From Candidatus Helarchaeota archaeon (lineage in GTDB: Archaea > Asgardarchaeota > Lokiarchaeia > Helarchaeales > HEL-GB-A): 6,742 nucleotides of DNA. The stretch is taken from NCBI GenBank assembly GCA_016840125.1, contig JAEOSY010000283.1:1-6742 (forward strand), read 5' to 3'. The translations under genes were made by a program, and so were the position numbers. Numbering within the stretch: position 1 is the first letter of the stretch; every line of letters begins with the position of its first letter. Below the pieces are notes generated by a model, which searched no databases, was not told the origin of the DNA, and worked only from the letters and a program-made list of their open reading frames with translations. Below are positions 1-4,632 of this stretch, piece by piece.

Positions 1-489
1 CTAGATTATGCAACCAGCCCTCGAGGTGCTTATCATTGTAATGAACCTATGCTCATTTCCTTTAACATGAATCTAAAGCAAGAACTGGGGCTTACTGAAA
101 TTATTGACCGCTTTGGATCGGATATGGTACAGGTGGAGGCTGTAAAGAAGATTCAAGATTCAAGTGAAGCACTCTCAGCATGTGGAATTTGCATTTTCGG
201 ATCTTGGTTCATCCATGAAGTAACGCCTTGGATCGAAGCGCTCAATGCGGTAACCGGACGAGCATATTCCTTGGATACGTGGATGCAAGCAGGGGAACGG
301 ATTTTCAATTTAAAACGTGCCTACAACGTTGAGTGTGGAATTTCAAGAAAAGACGATGCATTTGGAACCAGATTTTTCACACCCTTTGAGAAAGGCGGCT
401 GCAGAGGAAAGTTCCCACCCCTGGAGGAGCTGCTGTCGAAATATTATGAGCTCCGAGGGTGGGATACTGAGGGAAAACCCCCGTCCTGA
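1..489 (+). CDS. Aldehyde:ferredoxin oxidoreductase family, C-terminal part (5' end outside window)
   Basis: This is the C-terminal 162 residues of a tungstopterin aldehyde:ferredoxin oxidoreductase, a cytoplasmic enzyme family that oxidises aldehydes to carboxylic acids with ferredoxin as acceptor. The reading frame is open at base 1 and already coding there (LDYATSPRGAYHC matches the family's ATSPRGA-H motif), so the ATG at 49 is an internal methionine. Next come ACGICIF (visible residues 60-66), at the place of the DxxGLC motif whose Cys is the fourth [4Fe-4S] ligand; NAVTGRAYSLDTWMQAGERIFNLKRAYN (about 82-109); and the terminal YYELRGWD segment. Two oddities are visible. The Asp of DxxGLC aligns with Ser, and the protein stops at GKPPS, roughly ten residues before the usual family end. 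A near-identical tail occurs at 1815-1919. The N-terminal domain and the other three cluster cysteines lie outside the window. Family assignment is firm; the subfamily and substrate are not known. Confidence 0.93.
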   Translation, partial: LDYATSPRGAYHCNEPMLISFNMNLKQELGLTEIIDRFGSDMVQVEAVKKIQDSSEALSACGICIFGSWFIHEVTPWIEALNAVTGRAYSLDTWMQAGERIFNLKRAYNVECGISRKDDAFGTRFFTPFEKGGCRGKFPPLEELLSKYYELRGWDTEGKPPS

Positions 490-521
490 TTTTCTTAGTA
501 TGTATATTTAAAACGGATTAG

Positions 522-1694
522 TTAGAGTGCTTCATAGGCTTCTTTAAGTGCATTAACTAAGCGGAGCGAGCGGGAAATATCAAGTAATCCCATGAACATT
601 TTATTCATTGCAAAAGCAAAACTTATCTTCGCATCAAGATCCATTAATGCAATTGACCCACCAAGACCACCCCAAATAAAGGTGCGTGGATTCAAGAGTT
701 CTATTTCCTTGCTTGGAAGGGCAAATCCTAATCCGAAACGTAGAGGAACTCCCAGGACGAGGTCCTTACAATAGCTTTGCTCTTCTAAAGCTTTTTCGAT
801 AGTTGATTTCGAAAGCAAATGAATGCCATCAAGTTCACCACCGCAAGCAATTGCAGCTCCTATCCGAGCAATAGAGCGCGCATTACCATGTCCATTCGCA
901 GCAGGAATTTCCGCCCCGCGCCAAGCACGTGTTTTAGTTGCGTGGATTGGTAGATCAGGGTTGATTGCCACTCTGGCACCTATATGGAAACGTTTAAGTA
1001 ACCAAATAAAAGGCGGGCGGGTAATGATTTTTAAAATTAGTGGTGTTTTTGGGGGAATTAATTCAGCCACCCGCGAGTCATGTTCTTCGGGTAGGCCAAT
1101 GAAGAAGTCTGCTTTAAGGGGACTTGCAATTTCCTCCCGAAAAAAAGTACCTAGAGTTTTCCCAGTAATCCGCCTAACTAACTCACCTAAAAGGTACCCA
1201 AAGGTAATCGCATGGTATCCGCTCTTGGTCCCGGGTTCCCACCATGGTTTCTGAGATGCAAGGAGGGTTACACATCGGTCCCAATCGTAGAGCACTTCAT
1301 ATGGAACTTTTTTATCCCAACCGGGCAGACCTGCAGTATGGCTCAGAAAGTACCGGACTGGTAGCTCTTCTTTCCCATTTTGTGCGAACTCTGGCCAATA
1401 TTTCGCCACCGGTGCATCGAGATCAAGAAGTCCGCGATCAACCAGCATGAGTACACAGATCGCAGTCATTACTTTAGTGGTGGAATAGACATTGACTATT
1501 GTATCTTGCTCCCATGGAATAGTTTTGGCGGCATCGGCGTAACCTGCCCAGAGGTCCACAACAAATTTCCCCTCCAATGTAATAGCCAGCGATGCACCGA
1601 TATCTAGTCCTGACTCAAAATTCTCTGCAAAAGCCTTTTTCACAATCTCAAATCGTTCATCACAATAACCGTGCACCTCAACTTTATTGGACAT
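522..1694 (-). CDS. Beta-lactamase-fold serine hydrolase (class C / family VIII esterase type)
   Basis: This 390-residue protein belongs to the serine beta-lactamase-related family (Pfam Beta-lactamase, EstB/family VIII esterase type). Visible catalytic motifs are S71-T-T-K74 (SxxK, nucleophile and base), Y160-H-A (the YxN-type tyrosine, in SGYHAITFGYLLGELV), the family's HTAGLPGW (about 119-126), and WGGLGGS (about 341-347) in the place of the KTG box. No signal peptide is present, so it is probably cytoplasmic; ester or amide hydrolysis is more likely than true antibiotic resistance. I chose the ATG at 1694: GAGGG (1704-1708) lies about 9 nt upstream. The same frame runs back to a TTG at 1715, but using that would place the Shine-Dalgarno inside the gene. 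It is convergent with AOR (32-nt gap) and is the only intact gene between the AOR gene and the AOR fossil. The natural substrate cannot be inferred. Confidence 0.92.
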   Translation of the reverse strand: MSNKVEVHGYCDERFEIVKKAFAENFESGLDIGASLAITLEGKFVVDLWAGYADAAKTIPWEQDTIVNVYSTTKVMTAICVLMLVDRGLLDLDAPVAKYWPEFAQNGKEELPVRYFLSHTAGLPGWDKKVPYEVLYDWDRCVTLLASQKPWWEPGTKSGYHAITFGYLLGELVRRITGKTLGTFFREEIASPLKADFFIGLPEEHDSRVAELIPPKTPLILKIITRPPFIWLLKRFHIGARVAINPDLPIHATKTRAWRGAEIPAANGHGNARSIARIGAAIACGGELDGIHLLSKSTIEKALEEQSYCKDLVLGVPLRFGLGFALPSKEIELLNPRTFIWGGLGGSIALMDLDAKISFAFAMNKMFMGLLDISRSLRLVNALKEAYEAL

Positions 1695-1703
1695 AGTGAT
1701 TCG

Positions 1704-1709
1704 CCCTCT
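1704..1709 (-). promoter_or_regulatory. Ribosome binding site of the serine hydrolase
   Basis: The minus strand reads AGAGGG, 9 nt before the ATG at 1694. This site decides the start: a TTG at 1715 in the same frame is upstream of it and has no comparable site. Confidence 0.6.
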
Positions 1710-1736
1710 TTTCAATAATTAGTATTCCTTTCTTTA

Positions 1737-1919
1737 TTTTGTTTTTAAGCTTTTATCTACAACCGAGATTCACAGACCATTAGAAATCCAAATATATCAA
1801 ATCGAAGATATTATTTTGAGAAAGGTGGTTGTAGAGGAAAGTTTCCACCCCTCGAGGAGTTATTAAAGAAATACTATGAGCTACGAGGGTGGGATCATGA
1901 GGGAAAACCCCCTTCCTAA
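1737..1919 (+). pseudogene. 3' remnant of a second aldehyde:ferredoxin oxidoreductase gene
   Basis: Bases 1818-1919 match 388-489 of the intact AOR gene without a gap: 85 of 102 bases are identical, and 31 of the 33 encoded residues are the same (Ser to Lys and Thr to His are the only changes), with stop codons at the same place (TAA here, TGA there). Upstream the match is weaker but still recognisable in frame back to about 1755: YN, then 14 residues, then RYY, where the intact protein has YN, 14 residues, RFF. Two codons are missing just before the well-conserved part. A TAA at 1746-1748 and a probable one-base shift close the frame further upstream. No start codon, binding site or N-terminal domain is present, so this is a gene fossil: about 95% of a normal AOR gene is missing. 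It lies in the same orientation as the intact AOR gene, with the hydrolase between them. Confidence 0.9.
1740..1752 (-). promoter_or_regulatory. Possible archaeal TATA box of the serine hydrolase
   Basis: The minus strand reads AAGCTTAAAAAC about 50 nt upstream of the ATG at 1694. A TATA element there would place transcription start near 1720 and give a leader of about 25 nt that contains the GAGGG site. The element lies at the weakly conserved edge of the AOR fossil, so the hydrolase promoter may have been made from decayed coding DNA. This is pattern recognition only. Confidence 0.35.
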
Positions 1920-1920
1920 T

Positions 1921-1967
1921 ATTAATACGAGGATCTTCAGCTCATTCAATCAATTCTGCAGCTTAAT
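1921..1967 (-). pseudogene. Probable 3' remnant of a DUF362 gene
   Basis: On the minus strand, 1932-1967 aligns without gaps to 2094-2129, inside the last codons of the intact DUF362 gene, at a constant offset of 162 nt. Twenty-six of 36 bases are identical, including runs of 11 and 8. Read in the corresponding frame it gives AAELIE-stop-AED, where the intact protein has AVELIKEAED, so 7 of 10 residues are kept and one codon is now TGA. A further stop follows upstream, and PL-like codons reappear one base out of phase, suggesting a frameshift. Weaker similarity continues down to about 1921, so this tail meets the AOR fossil's stop codon end to end. The match is short and could be chance; the shared offset and kept residues make a decayed duplicate the better reading. 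Confidence 0.45.
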
Positions 1968-2003
1968 GGCATTAACAATAAAGAAATAATATGTCCTTGC
2001 CAT

Positions 2004-2042
2004 AGTAAGTATTATGAAAATTCTCGCTCCAGTAAGTATTAT
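2004..2042. repeat. 12-nt direct repeat, two copies
   Basis: AGTAAGTATTAT occurs at 2004-2015 and again at 2031-2042, start-to-start 27 nt. There are only two copies and the spacing does not suggest a CRISPR array. It could be a small duplication, or a paired site close to the end of the DUF362 transcript. Confidence 0.6.
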
Positions 2043-2057
2043 ATAAATGCTATTTAT
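2043..2057. repeat. Short AT palindrome just after the DUF362 stop codon
   Basis: ATAAAT-GCT-ATTTAT is a perfect 6-bp inverted repeat with a 3-nt centre, directly beyond the DUF362 stop (2061-2059). As RNA it would form only A-U pairs and has no following U-run, so it would be a weak terminator at best. Confidence 0.4.
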
Positions 2058-2058
2058 C

Positions 2059-3396
2059 TCAAACTAACTCAGGAATAACAGACGTAGTACCATGATCTTC
2101 AGCTTCCTTTATCAATTCCACGGCTTCCTCTAGGGGAATTGGAATAAGGTTCAGAATGGAAACCCGGCTTAATTTACAGAGGGCAGAAGCAGTTTGAGGG
2201 AGTGTATTGCAATCTTCAGAGAAAAAGATTTTCCGTTTTCCGAAGGTATTTTTCATTTTCTCACCAACTTCCTCAATGGCACAAAACCCTACAACAAGTC
2301 CCTTCTTGTACCCTTCGGCTTTCAATTGGTCGACTAAATCTTCGTCAAATCCTTTGCCCATAACAATGAAAAATCCCCCCTTAAATTTCTCGGGATAATC
2401 ATAGGCTAGGATCTGTAACAGCGATAGTGTATTGTTTTGACAGCCTTCGCGGCAGACCATTTCCTTGCCTTTAATGATTTTAACATCACTAGGAAATTCC
2501 TGGAGTATATCGAAATCATATTTTTCAGTATATTCGTTCAAATCCTTTCCTATTACATTGATTTTCGTTAAATCCCCTTCTCCCAGACCACGTTCATGGG
2601 CAATTTTGAGATGTGGGACTTCATCCTTAGATATACCAAAGATTCTCGCACCCACGACATCTACTGCCACAGTATCCCTACCGCCAATCAATATATTAAA
2701 TGGCTTGACTAAACGGTCCGCCCAGTTTGTGACAGGATAATGCCCGTGAATGGTCCCCTCAATCCCATCAATAATGGTGATATCTGGCTGGATATATTCA
2801 TAGACATCCACTAATTTTGAATGAAGATTATAATTATGGTCTTTCCGTCGATCGGCGTGCTGTGGGAATCCCCATTGATTTTTTATCCCAAGGGTTACTA
2901 CCCCCATCGAATGGGTTTTGAGCTTTGGCAGGTTAATGTACGTAATAGAATCCCGATTTTTAATGATTTTCGCAACTGTTTTTGGGATCCTAAAGGTTTT
3001 TAAAATATACCCTTTGGTATCATCGGCGATGCTCTTCTTCCCTTTAAAATCGAGGATTTCGGTTTTCTCCTCATCTAAATAGAGGGGGATGGCCCCAGTT
3101 CGTTCGCAAACATCACGGTAACCAGTAATTGCGAAAACTACACGTGTATAATTCGATTGGGTTGAATTTTCCATGACATAGACGGTTGCCCCAAGCCCTT
3201 TCAAATATTTAATCACTTCTTCCAAGACAGCTGGTGTCGTATAAACATGTTTCTTGTAATCAATCCCATTCACTTTGAGATATACTTCTTTAGAGTCTTT
3301 CAATAAGGGAGTATCTGGACTCTCGAGGTGCGCAAACATCTTCTGCACCGCAGCGCGTATCCCTTGTGTCGTATCGGTAATAAATACATCAGTCAT
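2059..3396 (-). CDS. DUF362 domain protein with Cys-containing C-terminal region
   Basis: This is a 445-residue, probably cytoplasmic protein. The DUF362 core spans about residues 36-286, with the recognisable LPKLKTHSMGVVTLGIKNQWG (156-176), DITIIDGIEGTIHGHYP (205-221), and ILIGGRDTVAVDVVGARIFG (235-254) segments. DUF362 has no settled biochemical function; many members in anaerobes carry a ferredoxin domain. This one does not: there is no CxxCxxCxxxC motif. Instead residues about 300-445 form an extra region with C315REGC319, C372 (GFCAIEEVG), C396 (SEDCNTLP) and C407, which could bind a metal or iron-sulfur cluster (inference). The ATG at 3396 is supported by AAGGTGAT 6 nt upstream. The gene lies 65 nt downstream of the serpin in the same direction and has its own TATA-like box. 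A decayed copy of its last codons lies just beyond its stop. Family call is secure; the role is unknown. Confidence 0.9.
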   Translation of the reverse strand: MTDVFITDTTQGIRAAVQKMFAHLESPDTPLLKDSKEVYLKVNGIDYKKHVYTTPAVLEEVIKYLKGLGATVYVMENSTQSNYTRVVFAITGYRDVCERTGAIPLYLDEEKTEILDFKGKKSIADDTKGYILKTFRIPKTVAKIIKNRDSITYINLPKLKTHSMGVVTLGIKNQWGFPQHADRRKDHNYNLHSKLVDVYEYIQPDITIIDGIEGTIHGHYPVTNWADRLVKPFNILIGGRDTVAVDVVGARIFGISKDEVPHLKIAHERGLGEGDLTKINVIGKDLNEYTEKYDFDILQEFPSDVKIIKGKEMVCREGCQNNTLSLLQILAYDYPEKFKGGFFIVMGKGFDEDLVDQLKAEGYKKGLVVGFCAIEEVGEKMKNTFGKRKIFFSEDCNTLPQTASALCKLSRVSILNLIPIPLEEAVELIKEAEDHGTTSVIPELV

Positions 3397-3402
3397 TTTT
3401 CC

Positions 3403-3410
3403 ATCACCTT
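3403..3410 (-). promoter_or_regulatory. Ribosome binding site of the DUF362 gene
   Basis: The minus strand reads AAGGTGAT, ending 6 nt before the ATG at 3396. This is a near-full archaeal anti-Shine-Dalgarno match and fixes the start. Confidence 0.7.
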
Positions 3411-3427
3411 CCGTAGATTAGTATACC

Positions 3428-3440
3428 CTTAATATTTAAG
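3428..3440 (-). promoter_or_regulatory. Probable archaeal TATA box of the DUF362 gene
   Basis: The minus strand reads CTTAAATATTAAG, an AT-rich TATA-like element with complementary CTTAA/TTAAG arms, 32-44 nt before the start codon. Transcription would start about 25 nt downstream, leaving a short leader that just includes the AAGGTGAT site. It suggests that the DUF362 gene can be transcribed independently of the serpin. Confidence 0.45.
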
Positions 3441-3461
3441 AGAGTAACTCAGTTCTAAATA

Positions 3462-4589
3462 TTAGGGTTTTGGATTCATCAAGCGTCCCATGAAGAGGAT
3501 GCTTCGAGTTTTTAGATCCCGAATGAAAAATATGAAGGGATGGTCTGCTCGAAAAATGGGGATTGGTGGGATTTGTTTTGGGAGCCCCATTCCTATAAAT
3601 CCCGTCACAGTAACAGCAGCAGCTTCAGTTCCTTCTTCGTTCACCTCAACAAAGGCTTTGTGCATTATTTTATCAATGTGAAGATCTTCTTTCTTAGTCA
3701 TATCAGAGAAGTCAGCTTCTTCCATAAACGCATCAGTCATTCCGAGGCTTTTTAACATCTCAACTATACTAATTTGCTCTGTCATTTTAAACCTGGGAAC
3801 GAAAACTTTGACCTTTTGTTTTTTGAGCTGTTGGAATAATTGATCCATTTTCTCTCTACTAAGAGAAGCTTCAATTTCATCCAGATCATGGATAGTTCGT
3901 GGTAATAGAATTACCATCGCCATTTTCTTTTCCTTATAGAACATTCCAAGCATCTGAAAATTTGGTCCTTCAGTATAGTAGAAGTCGTCTTTGGCGTACA
4001 TCAAGGGGACTTCAACCTTATTGCCAGATATTAGCGTAAATGGCTTATTTTTGGTCTGTTTCTCTTCAAATTGTATTTCCCAAAGCCCCTTAAAATAGAT
4101 GGCATTGGCCAAGACGAATCTAGTTAATGGATCAAGAGAATTAATAATATTCCTGATTGTACCTCGGGTCTTTTCTGCAACCCAATCATTTATTTGTCGG
4201 ATTGTTTGGTCGGACGGAAAATTCACTTCGAATACAGCCGTTCCGTAGTTCGTTTCAATAGCATTAAGATAGTCTTGAAGTAAATTGTATCCCATTTTTA
4301 CCCATAATGAATTCGCCACATGAATCTCGCATCGTCTTTTGGATGTTAAAGTATCTAATAAGTTTTTAAATAATGAAAGTAGGCGTTCTTTCTGACCAGG
4401 AAAGTGAAAGACCTTCGCCATTTGGGCCGCATTGTTGCCACGGGCGCCAGCGTAAGCCATCGCAAGACACGTTGAAATGCTGAAAGGTGAAAAAAATAAG
4501 TTACTGCTACTCCGCTTCAGTTGTGAATACATGTCAAATGCAAAGGCATTATTTCCTTCAACAATTTCTATTAAATCCTCTTCATCCAT
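3462..4589 (-). CDS. Serpin, inhibitory type, no signal peptide
   Basis: This is a complete 375-residue serpin, a usual length for the single-domain fold. Conserved pieces are NLFFSPFSI (30-38), LANAIYFKGLWEIQF (160-174), HKAFVEVNEEGTEAAA (310-325) and RADHPFIFFIRD (347-358), ending with ILFMGRLMNP. The hinge has Gly at P15, Thr at P14, Glu at P13 and Ala at P12-P10, the pattern of serpins that trap proteases by loop insertion. Counting from P14 puts P1 at Met-334 followed by Gly, but the stretch from P1 to the FRADHPF strand looks about three residues longer than in human SCCA1, so P1 could lie slightly further on. No secretion signal is seen, which implies an intracellular protease target. 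The ATG at 4589 is preferred, with GGTG 8 nt upstream; a TTG at 4613 in the same frame has no such support. It lies 43 nt after the heparinase-like gene. The target protease is unknown. Confidence 0.95.
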   Translation of the reverse strand: MDEEDLIEIVEGNNAFAFDMYSQLKRSSSNLFFSPFSISTCLAMAYAGARGNNAAQMAKVFHFPGQKERLLSLFKNLLDTLTSKRRCEIHVANSLWVKMGYNLLQDYLNAIETNYGTAVFEVNFPSDQTIRQINDWVAEKTRGTIRNIINSLDPLTRFVLANAIYFKGLWEIQFEEKQTKNKPFTLISGNKVEVPLMYAKDDFYYTEGPNFQMLGMFYKEKKMAMVILLPRTIHDLDEIEASLSREKMDQLFQQLKKQKVKVFVPRFKMTEQISIVEMLKSLGMTDAFMEEADFSDMTKKEDLHIDKIMHKAFVEVNEEGTEAAAVTVTGFIGMGLPKQIPPIPIFRADHPFIFFIRDLKTRSILFMGRLMNPKP

Positions 4590-4617
4590 TATTCTTACAC
4601 CGTATCTTTTCAAAATT

Positions 4618-4632
4618 TGAAGTTATTTACAT
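4618..4632 (-). promoter_or_regulatory. Weak possible TATA box of the serpin gene
   Basis: In the 43-nt gap before the serpin the minus strand contains GATGTAAATAACTTC. TGTAAATAA could act as a TATA element about 30-40 nt before the ATG at 4589, matching the geometry seen for the DUF362 gene. The similarity to an archaeal TATA box is modest, and read-through from the upstream gene is equally possible. Confidence 0.25.

Larger units (their letters stand above)
1968..2058. other. AT-rich intergenic DNA downstream of the DUF362 gene
   Basis: This is the remainder of the 364-nt stretch (1695-2058) without an intact gene. I see no open frame with a start and binding site, no tRNA-like fold and no clear terminator with a U-tract. 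It contains a 12-nt direct repeat and a short AT palindrome, listed separately. Some of it may be more of the decayed DUF362 copy, but I could not align it convincingly. Confidence 0.5.

Noticed and set aside
49..489. ATG at 49 as the start of a short AOR-like gene
   Set aside because: The frame upstream is open to base 1 and encodes a conserved AOR motif (ATSPRGA-H), so 49 is an internal methionine of a longer gene.
490..521. Terminator between AOR and the hydrolase
   Set aside because: The gap is T-rich (TTTTCTTAG) but has no hairpin and only a short U-run; it is compatible with archaeal termination but too weak to list.
823..1254. Plus-strand open frame of 143 codons inside the hydrolase gene
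   Set aside because: It is the antisense shadow of a well-supported gene with clear catalytic motifs, and its own translation has no recognisable family features.
1695..1715. TTG start giving the serine hydrolase seven more residues
   Set aside because: It lies upstream of the clear GAGGG site that serves the ATG at 1694.
1749..1919. AOR fossil as a functional small protein
   Set aside because: There is no start codon with a binding site in frame, and the segment is only the C-terminal tail of a large folded enzyme.
2004..2042. CRISPR-like array
   Set aside because: There are only two 12-nt units with a 15-nt spacer; CRISPR repeats are longer and more numerous.
1695..2058. Insertion sequence or mobile element as the cause of the broken genes
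   Set aside because: I see no transposase fragment, terminal inverted repeats or target duplications around the fossils.
4590..4613. TTG start giving the serpin eight more residues
   Set aside because: GGTG is better placed for the ATG at 4589, and serpins need no such N-terminal extension.
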